Shown here in pieces: positions 1-7,993 of a stretch of 64,000 bases of DNA. The notes beneath the pieces are model-generated. The model had not been told where the DNA came from and searched no databases. It saw only the letters and a program-made list of their open reading frames with translations. The DNA lies in the NCBI RefSeq assembly GCF_001648475.1, contig NZ_LXSQ01000004.1:1-64000 (forward strand). The letters are read 5' to 3'. Made by a program: the position numbers and the translations under genes. Position 1 is the stretch's first letter; each line of letters starts with the position of its first letter. The stretch comes from Eikenella halliae (GTDB lineage Bacteria > Pseudomonadota > Gammaproteobacteria > Burkholderiales > Neisseriaceae).

Positions 1-308
1 TTGCTCCGATGGTTTATCAAAATACGATGACCGGAGTCTTTTTTGAAGCGTGGTTTCAGCAATGCCTACTGCCCGCATTGACTCAAAAATCGGTGATTAT
101 TTTAGATAATGCACGATTTCACCGTATAGGTGTCTTACGGGAAATGGCGGAAAAATTGGGACATAAGGTATTGCCTCTTGCACCCTATTCACCTGAGCTC
201 AATCCGATTGAGAAGGTGTGGGCGAATATTAAGCGGTATCTTCGAACCGTATTGTCTGATTACGCCCGATTTGACGATGCGTTACTGTCCTATTTTGATT
301 TTAATTGA
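1..308 (+). CDS. IS630-family transposase, C-terminal part (5' end outside window)
   Basis: The reading frame is open to the left edge, so this is the end of a longer gene. It carries the end of a DDE transposase catalytic domain: an LDNARFH block containing the second catalytic aspartate, and the IS630/Tc1-type block YSPELNPIEKVW with the final glutamate. These two motifs are typical of the DDE_3 domain of IS630 transposases, which cut and paste at TA dinucleotides. The stop codon at 306-308 is followed at once by half of a Correia element. Whether the full copy is intact cannot be seen here. Confidence 0.85.
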   Translation, partial: APMVYQNTMTGVFFEAWFQQCLLPALTQKSVIILDNARFHRIGVLREMAEKLGHKVLPLAPYSPELNPIEKVWANIKRYLRTVLSDYARFDDALLSYFDFN

Positions 309-366
309 CTATATTTGTACTGTCTGCGGCTCGTCGCCTTGCCCTGATTTTTGTTAATCCACTATA
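309..366 (-). mobile_element. Half Correia element abutting the transposase stop codon
   Basis: From just after the transposase stop to the terminal CCACTATA this matches one half of the 104-bp Correia-type elements found elsewhere in the window (for example 38961-39064). It includes the core GTACTGTCTGCGGCTCG and the end TTGTTAATCCACTATA. The other half is absent; transposase coding sequence occupies its place. It could be a Correia copy truncated by the insertion sequence, or the genuine right end of that insertion sequence. Confidence 0.7.
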
Positions 367-402
367 TTTTAATCCGCTATATCAATCAAATGGGCAGATT
401 AT

Positions 403-429
403 AGGCTACCTGAAACTTTCAGGTAGCCT
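403..429. terminator. Inverted uptake-sequence pair
   Basis: AGGCTACCTGAAA and its complement face each other with a 1-base gap, giving a long perfect stem. It lies 24 bp beyond the end of yciO (minus strand) and probably terminates it, as paired uptake sequences commonly do in Neisseriaceae. Confidence 0.6.
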
Positions 430-453
430 GATCAGCTTGCAGGCAGTTTGGTG

Positions 454-1074
454 TTACAACCCGAACACCGAAGTATCGCCCGCACCCTGGCGGATAAGCT
501 CGGTGCCGTCGGTCATGTCGATTACCGTGGTCGGCTCGGTGCCGCACCAGCCGCCATCGATGATTAAATCCACGGCGTGTTCGAGCAGGTTGCGGATTTC
601 GTAGGGGTCGGTTTGCGGCTCGGTTTCTTCGGGCAGCATCAGGGTGCAGGAGAGCATGGGCTCGCCCAGCTCGGCCAAAAGGGCGAGGGCGATTTTATTG
701 TCGGGCACGCGCAGGCCGATGGTTTTGCGTTTGGGGTGCAGCGTGCGGTTGGGCACTTCTTTGGTGGCGGGCAGGATAAAGGTATAGGCACCGGGGGTGG
801 CGGCTTTGAGCTGGCGGAATTGGCTGTTGTCCACTTTGGCATAAGTGCCCAGCTCGCTCAAATCGGCGCACATCAGGGTGAGGTGGTGTTTCAAATCGAT
901 TTTGCGGATGGCCAAGATGCGCTCCATGGCCTCTTTGTTGCCCATTTGGCAGCCGAGCGCGTAGCAGGAGTCGGTGGGATACACGATCACACCGCCCTGG
1001 CGCACGATTTCGGCGGCTTGTTTCACCAGCCGCTCTTGGGGATTTTCGGGATGGATGGCGAAGAATTGTGCCAT
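454..1074 (-). CDS. yciO: YciO-type Sua5/YrdC/YwlC family protein
   Basis: At 206 aa it has the length of E. coli YciO. It has the family core: VIVYPTDSCYALGC near residues 30-43, KR/K-type ATP-carbamate-site residues around AIRKIDLKHHLTLMC, and the SCTLMLP and LIIDGG blocks later. Family members TsaC/Sua5 make threonylcarbamoyl-AMP for the t6A37 modification of tRNA. YciO is a paralogue of less certain role, and the KR-K pattern of true TsaC is only partly kept. The start ATG (1074) has AGGAG 6 bases upstream. It stands alone, with a Correia element upstream. Confidence 0.85.
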   Translation of the reverse strand: MAQFFAIHPENPQERLVKQAAEIVRQGGVIVYPTDSCYALGCQMGNKEAMERILAIRKIDLKHHLTLMCADLSELGTYAKVDNSQFRQLKAATPGAYTFILPATKEVPNRTLHPKRKTIGLRVPDNKIALALLAELGEPMLSCTLMLPEETEPQTDPYEIRNLLEHAVDLIIDGGWCGTEPTTVIDMTDGTELIRQGAGDTSVFGL

Positions 1075-1134
1075 GGCTATCTCCTGCTGGAAAAATGAAT
1101 ATTTTAAGCCTTTATGCCGCGCCTTGTCCTGAAT

Positions 1135-1240
1135 TATAGTGGATTAAAATAAGAATGGGACAAGGCGGCGAGCCGCAGACAGTATGAGCAATACAGCAAG
1201 GCGAGCCAACGCTGTAGCATTCTTATTTTAATTTACTATA
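1135..1240 (+). mobile_element. Correia-type element (divergent arms)
   Basis: A 106-bp element with TATAGTGGATTAA at the left and TTAATTTACTATA at the right. The central block (ACAAGGCGGCGAGCCGCAGA) matches the other copies. The sub-terminal arms differ from them but remain complementary to each other. It lies upstream of yciO, pointing away. Confidence 0.85.
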
Positions 1241-1395
1241 AATGGAATTCACTCTGCTTAAAGCCCACTGTGTTTTTCAGGTAGCCTGTTTACCTGTTTA
1301 AACCTAAGCCAACAGCCTGCATGCCTGCCGCTTGATATAATGCTGTATCTGTTCATAACGCAGCGGATTAATTCACTATCGCCAACTTGCTTAAC

Positions 1396-1470
1396 TTTTG
1401 CCACCGCGTTGGTTCGCCTTGCTATACCAAATGCACTGTCTGCGGTTCGCTGCCTCAGCAAGAAAGTTCT
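1396..1470. repeat. Degraded Correia remnant
   Basis: The stretch around CGCGTTGGTTCGCCTTGC and CACTGTCTGCGG matches the internal part of a Correia element in minus orientation, with many substitutions and no intact ends. The 1075-1541 gap also holds the intact copy at 1135; no gene is evident in it. Confidence 0.4.
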
Positions 1471-1541
1471 ATTAGCTTGTTGTGTAAAGGTATTCAATGC
1501 CGCATGGGGAATTAAACGCTTTAGCAATACACACCAAATTT

Positions 1542-2192
1542 ATGTTTGAAAAATTAGCCCATATTGTTCTACCCGGCTTTTTGCTGCTGGCTTTCGGCAT
1601 CAGTGCCGCCACCGAAACGCCCGCCGCCCGCAGCGAAACCGCTCCGGCCGAAATTTCCTATCTCTGCCAGCTGGCCGACGGGCGCAGCGTGCGCACTGCC
1701 CTACCGCAAGGCCGTTGCCGCCCCGTGGCCAAATCTTTGGCCGATAAAGAAGCTGATTTATCTAAGCAGGCCGCTGCAACTCCCGCAGTTGCCGCCTCCG
1801 AGCCAGCTCAGCAACCGGCCGACAAAGCCGATGCCGACAGCAGCGAATTGCCCGATGTGTGGCAAGAAGCCGTGGCTGCCGCCAGCGATGTGGAAATCAG
1901 CAAACCCGTGCCCATGCGCGTTACCCTGCGCCACCAGCCCGAGCCGGAACGCCGCAGCATTCCCGTCGTGCGCCCTGCGCCGGTGATTGCTGCCGCCAAA
2001 CCGCTCACGCCCAAGGAAATCATCACCCGCGACATCCGCCGCGAAGAACGCGCCTTGGCACAGGCCGAACGCGAACTGGCCACCGCCCGCCGCAACAACC
2101 AGTCCGACCGCGCCGGCAACCTGCAATTGCAAATCGCCGACCGCCGCTCCGGCTTGCAGTCGCTGCGCCAAGAACTGCGTCGGCATCAATAG
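1542..2192 (+). CDS. Exported protein with C-terminal coiled coil, unknown function
   Basis: 216 aa from ATG 1542; an upstream in-frame ATG (1497) would only add residues before an evident signal peptide (hydrophobic LPGFLLLAFGISAA). After the signal comes a short cysteine pair region (YLCQLADGRSVRTALPQGRC), then an alanine/proline-rich linker. A charged helix from about residue 155 (REERALAQAERELATARR) to the end looks like a coiled coil. This resembles small periplasmic proteins with a DUF4124-like N-terminus and a helical tail, but I do not recognise a named family. Followed by a terminator-like uptake-sequence pair. Confidence 0.65.
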   Translation: MFEKLAHIVLPGFLLLAFGISAATETPAARSETAPAEISYLCQLADGRSVRTALPQGRCRPVAKSLADKEADLSKQAAATPAVAASEPAQQPADKADADSSELPDVWQEAVAAASDVEISKPVPMRVTLRHQPEPERRSIPVVRPAPVIAAAKPLTPKEIITRDIRREERALAQAERELATARRNNQSDRAGNLQLQIADRRSGLQSLRQELRRHQ

Positions 2193-2213
2193 GTTGCCGT
2201 CATAAGTATGATT

Positions 2214-2245
2214 AAAGGCTACCTGAAAGGTTTCAGGTAGCCTTT
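2214..2245. terminator. Inverted uptake-sequence pair
   Basis: AAAGGCTACCTGAAA and TTTCAGGTAGCCTTT are separated by 2 bases, forming a 15-bp stem ending in a T run. Likely terminator of the exported coiled-coil gene. Confidence 0.7.
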
Positions 2246-2519
2246 AAGTTTGGGAAATCATTGGGCGCTTACACTTTTTCTGTAGCAGACAGCTTTCGTT
2301 TCTACTTAAACAAGCTTTAAGTGTCTATAGCCAGCGTATATAAAGAATGGGTACATAAATTAGGATGGGCTTTAGCCCGTCAATCCTCATATGATCTGAA
2401 ATGGGAACTGAAGACCGCCATAAAAATACCCCAACTCTCATGCACCTGCTATAGGAAATTGTCGTGTTGTTTGCAATTTTTCCACATCGGACAGCTTTTG
2501 CTTTTTCTCAAATGATTCT

Positions 2520-2766
2520 TCAGCAACTGGCCATCATAATCAAGAACAGGGCGGGTTCCTCGTATCTATCGACATTCTTGATCATACCAAATAGCTGATC
2601 AGTCAGGTCTTCAAGCGAAAACCGAAAGTGTCAACAACGCTGTTCATTTCCACATGCAGGGCAATTTTCCCGACCCTATCGGCATTTGTCACGATACCGA
2701 CCAGCAGCTAAATCAGGCCTCCAAACAAAAGCCGGAAGCGTAAATAATGCTGTTGTTTTCCACAGA
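2520..2766 (-). pseudogene. Decayed 110-bp tandem duplication with coding remnants
   Basis: Two adjacent 110-bp copies, 2547-2656 and 2657-2766, align without gaps at roughly 70% by eye (CAGGGC, CTATCG, TCAGG, TTCCACA at matching positions). On the minus strand both can be read as related peptides with the pattern FR-x3-L-x2-L-x3-L-x-G-x-I-x-N-x-DR, but with stops and no start. I read this as remains of two tandem paralogous gene fragments. The rest of 2193-2859 shows no gene. Confidence 0.35.
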
Positions 2767-2796
2767 AAGGCTACCTGAAACTTTTCAGGTAGCCTT
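2766..2796. terminator. Inverted uptake-sequence pair
   Basis: A 14-bp stem of paired uptake sequences with a 2-base loop and flanking A/T runs, 60 bp beyond the stop of rpsI on the minus strand. Likely terminator of the rplM-rpsI operon. Confidence 0.7.
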
Positions 2797-2859
2797 AGAT
2801 GTTTGCATATAAATAAAGAAGAGAGCCGGAAACCACGGCTCTCCTGTAATACCAAACGA

Positions 2860-3252
2860 TTAACGTTTGGAGAACTGTTTGGCGCGACGTGCTTTGCGCA
2901 GACCGAATTTCTTACGCTCCACTTCACGGGCATCGCGGGTAACGAAGCCGGCTTGAGAGAGGGCAGATTTCAAACCTGCATCATAGTCGATCAGGGCACG
3001 AGTGATGCCGTGACGGATGGCGCCGGATTGGCCGGTTTCACCGCCGCCGCACACGTTTACCATAATATCGAATGCTTCAGCATTTTCGGTCAGAACCAAA
3101 GGCTGGCGAACCACCATGCGGCTGGTTTCACGGGCGAAAAATTCGTCAACGGGGCGACCGTTTACTACGATCTGACCGGAACCCTTTTGCAGGAACACGC
3201 GGGCTACAGAACTTTTGCGACGGCCGGTGCCGTAGTAGTATTTACTGTTCAT
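2860..3252 (-). CDS. rpsI: 30S ribosomal protein S9
   Basis: 130 aa, the normal length. S9 hallmarks are all present: YYYGTGRRKSSVARVFL at the N-terminus, GQSGAIRHGITRALI in the middle, and the basic tail ending KARRAKQFSKR, which in S9 reaches the P-site tRNA anticodon. It follows rplM with a 12-bp gap, the conserved bacterial order, so the two are co-transcribed. Confidence 0.98.
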   Translation of the reverse strand: MNSKYYYGTGRRKSSVARVFLQKGSGQIVVNGRPVDEFFARETSRMVVRQPLVLTENAEAFDIMVNVCGGGETGQSGAIRHGITRALIDYDAGLKSALSQAGFVTRDAREVERKKFGLRKARRAKQFSKR

Positions 3253-3264
3253 AAGATGGTGTCC

Positions 3265-3693
3265 TTAAATTTCTAATACTTTGGGTTGTTGGGCGGCATG
3301 CTGATGTTCGCTGCCAGCGTACACTTTCAGCTTGCGAATCATGGCGTAGCCCAAGGGACCTTTAGGCAACATACCTTTAACAGCTTGTTCTAGGGCGCGA
3401 CCGGGGAATTTGTCTTGCATTTCCCGGAAAGTGCGCTGGTAGATACCGCCGGGGAAACCAGAGTGACGGTAGTAGATTTTGCCTTCATTTTTATCACCGG
3501 TAACACGCAGTTTGTCGGCATTGACTACAATGATGTAGTCGCCGGTATCTACGTGCGGGGTGTATTCGGGCTTGTGCTTGCCACGCAAGCGACGGGCGAC
3601 TTCGGCAGCCACGCGACCCAGAACTTTATCTTGGGCGTCAATGACATACCATTCGCGCTTCACCTCGTGCGGTTTGGCTGAGAAGGTTTTCAT
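3265..3693 (-). CDS. rplM: 50S ribosomal protein L13
   Basis: 142 aa from ATG 3693 (MKTFSAKPHEVKREW), matching neisserial L13. An in-frame TTG 15 bases upstream is rejected because homologues begin at this methionine. Contains the conserved DTGDYIIVVNADKLRVTG, HSGFPGGIYQRTF and MLPKGPLGYAM blocks. L13 is an early-assembly protein of the large subunit. First gene of the rplM-rpsI operon, behind a strong sigma70-like promoter. Confidence 0.98.
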   Translation of the reverse strand: MKTFSAKPHEVKREWYVIDAQDKVLGRVAAEVARRLRGKHKPEYTPHVDTGDYIIVVNADKLRVTGDKNEGKIYYRHSGFPGGIYQRTFREMQDKFPGRALEQAVKGMLPKGPLGYAMIRKLKVYAGSEHQHAAQQPKVLEI

Positions 3694-3728
3694 AGCAGGA
3701 AAATCCAAATTAATATAAGAAAACTTTA

Positions 3729-3757
3729 ATTTTAAAGATTAAGCGGTTTACTGTCAA
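3729..3757 (-). promoter_or_regulatory. Sigma70-type promoter of rplM-rpsI
   Basis: On the minus strand TTGACA (3757-3752) is followed by exactly 17 bases and TAAAAT (3734-3729), about 35 bases upstream of the rplM start. A near-consensus promoter fits a ribosomal protein operon. The rest of the 3694-4021 gap holds only one uptake sequence near 3992. Confidence 0.75.
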
Positions 3758-4021
3758 TGTTTATCCTGAGCGGAAACGGAATTTATGGCGTAATCCCTAT
3801 ACATTGTTGCAGTAAGGCAAGATAAGGAGGAAAGCCGTATATATAGATAAGCTCTCAATTATTGCTACCGTTTAACATTGTTTGGCTAGGCCTTTTTAGG
3901 AATAAACATATTTATTTCAACAGATTAGGTTTGGTCCATATTGATTTGATTGGCGTATGTGAGACGCAACAATGCGTGTAGAGGCTACCTGAAAACCGTA
4001 TTGCCCGTAGCGCCAAGGATA

Positions 4022-4555
4022 TTAGTTATCCCACAACATTTCCTGCATCAGCCGCATGCCCCATTGCCAGCCGCCCAAGCGCTGGTTGAGGTGGCCGGGC
4101 TGCGGTGCGCGTAACAGCCTGGCTTGCCAGATGGTGGCGGTATCGCTTGCCCAATCGGTTGGGCATAGCGGATTTTCATCTTGCCCGATTACTAAAGCGG
4201 CTTTGCAGTTAGTGCGGGCGCGTTGCAGGGTGTGCCATTCATCATCAATAAAAAAGGCAGATCGCAGAGGGGAAACCAAAATCATGCCACGGATGCGTTG
4301 CTGACCGCGCATACTGTTTTGGAACTGCCAAGCCATCACGGCCGGTACGCCTGCGCCGTGTGCCACAATCATAACCTGGCCGGGTATAAGCTGCCAGGCT
4401 GTGTTGATTTTACTTTGCCATTGGGCAATGCCCTCTTCGGCAGCACAGGCTACCTGTTGCACCAGCGGATAACTGCGTGCCCAAACATCTATCCACATCT
4501 CCGACTCGGCAGCGTCACGCACGAGAAGCAGGGTAAGGTCTTGAGCGGCAGACAT
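4022..4555 (-). CDS. RBBP9/YdeN-family alpha/beta hydrolase lacking the nucleophile
   Basis: 177 aa, the usual length of RBBP9/YdeN-type serine hydrolases. The family layout is visible: the nucleophile elbow at VMIVAHGAGVPAV, the strand ILVSPL, the acid-loop region VIGQDENPLCP, and the histidine block PGHLNQRLGGWQWG. In the elbow the family has AHSLG; here the serine codon is GGC (glycine), so the protein probably cannot hydrolyse esters by the usual mechanism. It may be a degenerate enzyme or have a binding role. No operon partner. Confidence 0.65.
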   Translation of the reverse strand: MSAAQDLTLLLVRDAAESEMWIDVWARSYPLVQQVACAAEEGIAQWQSKINTAWQLIPGQVMIVAHGAGVPAVMAWQFQNSMRGQQRIRGMILVSPLRSAFFIDDEWHTLQRARTNCKAALVIGQDENPLCPTDWASDTATIWQARLLRAPQPGHLNQRLGGWQWGMRLMQEMLWDN

Positions 4556-4830
4556 AGGCGGTAGGGCAAAGTAGGAAGAAAAGTATTATTGTAATGTATG
4601 GCTCTTCCAAAGAGGAGTGAGAGGAATGAATCCATACTGTTCTTCCTCTTTGGCACAGATGTAAGTTAAGCTTGGCGAGGCTGTGCTGTTGCTTTTCAGG
4701 TAGCCTGCTGCACGATAGAAGCCGCCGAATGCCGGTGCTATAATCCGCCACTTCATATTACGCTGTTTCCATTTAAGATGATCTTGTAGTGGAATCAGCT
4801 ATTATACTAATCTAAAACAACGGGTTATCC

Positions 4831-5829
4831 ATGCTTTCTAACTCCACCATCCTCGTAACCGGCGGCACCGGCTCGTTCGGCAACACCTTCGTGCCCATGA
4901 CCCTGGCCAAATACAATCCCAAAAAAATCATCATTTTCTCCCGCGACGAAATGAAGCAGTGGGAAATGGCGAAAAAATTTCAGGGCGACAAACGCGTGCG
5001 CTTCTTCATCGGCGACGTGCGCGACAAAGACCGCCTGTACCGCGCGCTCGATGGCGTGGATTACGTTGTCCATGCCGCCGCCACCAAAATCGTCCCCACC
5101 GCCGAATACAACCCGTTCGAGTGCGTGAAAACCAACATCAACGGCGCGATGAACCTGATCGATGCCTGCATCGACAAAGGTGTGAAACGCGTCGTCGCCC
5201 TGTCCACCGACAAAGCCAGCAGCCCCGTCAATTTATACGGCGCCACCAAGCTCGCCAGCGACAAACTCTTCGTAGCCGGCAACGCCTATTCCGGCGAACA
5301 CGGCTGCCGCTTCGCCGTGGTGCGCTACGGCAACGTGATGGGCTCGCGCGGCTCGGTGATTCCGTTTTTCCTCACCCAGCGCGCACGCGGCACGCTGCCG
5401 ATTACCGACCCGCGCATGACCCGCTTCATGATTTCGCTGGAACAGGGCGTGGAGCTCGTGTGGCACGCGTTTGACGACATGGTGGGCGGCGAAATTTATG
5501 TGAAAAAAATCCCGTCCATGAATATTTGCGATTTGGCCGCCGCCGTCGCCCCCGAATGCACGCAGGAAACCGTCGGCATCCGCCCCGGCGAAAAACTGCA
5601 CGAGCAGATGATTGGCGCGGAAGACTCGTTCCACACCTACGAATACCCCGAACACTTCAAAATCCTGCCCGCCATCAACGGCTGGGACGAAACGCCCGAG
5701 CGCATCAAAAACGGCGTGAAAGTGCCCGAAGGCTTCGTGTATGCCAGCGACAACAACACGGAATGGATGACGCGCGAGGAATTGCAGGCGTGGATTGAAC
5801 AGAATAAAGAGAAAATCGGCGCGATTTGA
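4831..5829 (+). CDS. pseB: UDP-N-acetylglucosamine 4,6-dehydratase (inverting)
   Basis: 332 aa short-chain dehydrogenase-fold protein. It shows GGTGSFG (11-17) for NADP binding, the dehydratase triad region STDKAS (D127, K128) and YGATK (Y136, K140), all as in PseB. PseB removes water from UDP-GlcNAc and inverts C5, giving the 4-keto-6-deoxy-L-sugar used for pseudaminic acid. Its usual partner pseC is not adjacent but lies at 18.4 kb, and no later pathway genes (pseF, G, H, I) are in the window. The GC-rich codon usage is like the chromosome, in contrast to the restriction genes that follow. Confidence 0.92.
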   Translation: MLSNSTILVTGGTGSFGNTFVPMTLAKYNPKKIIIFSRDEMKQWEMAKKFQGDKRVRFFIGDVRDKDRLYRALDGVDYVVHAAATKIVPTAEYNPFECVKTNINGAMNLIDACIDKGVKRVVALSTDKASSPVNLYGATKLASDKLFVAGNAYSGEHGCRFAVVRYGNVMGSRGSVIPFFLTQRARGTLPITDPRMTRFMISLEQGVELVWHAFDDMVGGEIYVKKIPSMNICDLAAAVAPECTQETVGIRPGEKLHEQMIGAEDSFHTYEYPEHFKILPAINGWDETPERIKNGVKVPEGFVYASDNNTEWMTREELQAWIEQNKEKIGAI

Positions 5830-5922
5830 GAGAGAAGGCTACCTGAAAAATGAAATGCAGGCTGCTTGGAATGATTTTCAGGCAGCCTGAAATCTAAAAC
5901 GAAACAAGGAAACCAATTAAAG

Positions 5923-6798
5923 ATGGCTCAACAATCAGTAGAACCCAAAATTGCCAACCATATCAACCAGCAACTCAGCAGCTACCATCTAAAATATTTT
6001 CTACAGCAGGAAACGGTCAATACTGAAATAGAAAACGCGCTAAGTCGTGCCGCATCCAAATCCGGCGGAGACGGAGGTAACCGTGTGGACTGTAAGTTGT
6101 TACTGCAAGACGATTTATTGAACTACTATCCCGTTATGATTGAATACAAAGGTTACGCTGATAAACTGGAAAAACTTAATTCAGACGGCCACCCGGATAA
6201 CTTCAACAAGAAAAAAAATGAACCAAACTACAAAAACATCAATGCCTACGCAGTAAACGGTGCGGTACATTACGCCAATGCCTTATTGGAGTTTACTAGC
6301 TACACCGACGTTATCGCCATCGGCATAACAGGCGAAGTTGATATTTCAGGCAACCTGAAAATAAAAATCGGCGTGTATTATGTCGGCAAAAGCAATTACG
6401 GTGTAGGGCAAAAAATTGGCGAATTTTCCGATTTGTCATTTTTAAAACCTGAAAATTTCAGTGAATTTATCCAAAAGGTTAAATTCTTAAAACTCACACC
6501 AGCCGAAATCGACAAAATCCACAAAGATCGCGAAAACCGCATAGAAGACGCTCTTACCAAAATCAATGAACGTCTGTATAACAAACAGGAAAACCTGAGC
6601 GCACTTTCGCGCATCCATCTCGTATCCGCTAGCATCATGGCAAATCTAGGTGTGGCAGGCAAAGTGCAGCCTTTGGAAGCCAAAGATTTGACTAGCAGCA
6701 CGGAAGAAGACTATACAGACGGCGACATTATTCTAAAAAAATCAAATCCTTCCTTAAAGAAAAAGGCCTGCCCAAACGCAAACAAGAGCAAATCCTGA
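5923..6798 (+). CDS. BcgI-like restriction enzyme A subunit, N-terminal (nuclease) part, frameshifted
   Basis: 291 aa. Residues 50-78 carry a plausible PD-(D/E)xK nuclease site: RVDCKLLL (D56) followed by YYPVMIEYKGY (E74, K76). In BcgI-type type IIB enzymes the A subunit has such a nuclease ahead of an N6-adenine methyltransferase in one chain. Here the chain runs out of frame at the A7 tract 6735-6741 and ends 57 bases later. Adding one A, or slipping back one base there, joins it to the methyltransferase frame to give about 684 aa, close to the size of BcgI A. GC content is clearly lower than in the neighbours, suggesting transfer. Confidence 0.75.
   Translation: MAQQSVEPKIANHINQQLSSYHLKYFLQQETVNTEIENALSRAASKSGGDGGNRVDCKLLLQDDLLNYYPVMIEYKGYADKLEKLNSDGHPDNFNKKKNEPNYKNINAYAVNGAVHYANALLEFTSYTDVIAIGITGEVDISGNLKIKIGVYYVGKSNYGVGQKIGEFSDLSFLKPENFSEFIQKVKFLKLTPAEIDKIHKDRENRIEDALTKINERLYNKQENLSALSRIHLVSASIMANLGVAGKVQPLEAKDLTSSTEEDYTDGDIILKKSNPSLKKKACPNANKSKS
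6735..6741 (+). other. A7 tract at the frameshift: slippery heptamer A-AAA-AAA
   Basis: In the nuclease frame the codons are CTA AAA AAA TCA, so the seven A residues are phased exactly as an X-XXY-YYZ slippery heptamer. A minus-one slip gives AAA AAA ATC and enters the open methyltransferase frame. Gain of one A would do the same permanently. I see no obvious upstream AGGAG or strong downstream stem. Confidence 0.6.
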
Positions 6799-7976
6799 AT
6801 AGTCTCTCCGTCACCATCAAAGACGATAATCTGTCCAAACCCAAAAACGGACAATCATTGCTTAAAGAAATCTTTATAGAAGTGGTTGAAGATTTGGGCT
6901 ATTTCTACAAAGTTGGGCTGGATACCGACTTCACGGGCAAACTCTTCAACATCATGTTTCGCTGGCTTTCCTTTGCTGGTGATGACCAAAACGACGTTGT
7001 TTTAACACCGCGTTACGTTGCCTATCTTATGGCAAAACTCGCCCGCGTAAACAAAGACAGCTACGTTTGGGATTTCGCCACAGGTTCGGGCGGATTACTG
7101 GTTGCTTCAATGAATTTAATGCTGCAAGACGCTAAATCCAGCATAAACAGCCCTGATGAATTGCGCCAAAAAGAAAACAAAATTAAAACCGAACAGATTT
7201 TAGGCATAGAAGTGTTACCTGAAATCTATATGCTAGCAGTTTTAAACATGATTTTAATGGGCGACGGTTCAAGCAACATCTTGCAGGAAAACAGCCTGAC
7301 CAATTTCAACGGCAGATACGGCTACGGCAAAGAAAATCAAAACTTCCCTGCCGACGTTTTCCTGCTCAATCCGCCTTACTCCGCTGTAGGCAACGGCATG
7401 GTATTTGTAGAAAAAGCCCTGAATATGATGAACAAGGGATATGCTGCCATCATTATTCAAGACAGTGCAGGCAGTGGTAAAGCACGCGACATCAATCGAC
7501 GTATTTTGCAAAAACACACCCTGCTTGCGTCCATCAAAATGCCAAATGACCTGTTTGTCGGCAAATCCAACGTACAAACCGCTATTTACGTTTTTAAAGT
7601 TGGAGAAAAACACGAAGCCAAATTCCCAGTTAAATTCATCGACTTTCAAAATGATGGCTACAAACGCAGCAACCGCAAAAAGGCTAAGGCCAGCAGCAAT
7701 CTGAAAAATATCAATCATGCTGAAGAACGTTATGCGGAACTTGTTGATTTGGTCAAATACGGCAAAAGCAGCCTGCATTTTTTCAGCGAAAACGAATATG
7801 TAGAAGACACCATTGCTTTGGATGGTGATAAATATGGTGCAGACTGGAACTTTGCCCAACATAAGAAAATCGATGCCAAACCCACCCTTGCCGACTTCAA
7901 AAAAACCGTAGCCGATTATTTGGCTTGGGAAGTGTCGCAACTTTTGGCAAAACAGGGGGACGCTCAGGGAAAGTAG
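6742..7976 (+). CDS. BcgI-like A subunit, methyltransferase part (continues from the frameshift)
   Basis: The frame is open from the A7 tract, but between there and TTG 6858 there is no ATG or GTG, so this part looks dependent on fusion with the upstream frame. It encodes an N6-adenine DNA methyltransferase: SAM-binding motif I DFATGSGGLLVASM, and catalytic motif IV NPPYS. Helical spacer and late SVNVQTAIYVFKVG-like regions match HsdM/BcgI enzymes. The gene stops 17 bases before the likely start of the specificity gene. In isolation it would be a methyltransferase without its nuclease. Confidence 0.8.
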
Positions 7977-7993
7977 TAAGCCATCTGCTGGAA

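Noticed and set aside
4515..4751. Minus-strand 78-codon frame upstream of the hydrolase-like gene
   Set aside because: It overlaps the start of that gene, contains a translated uptake sequence, and has no recognisable features.
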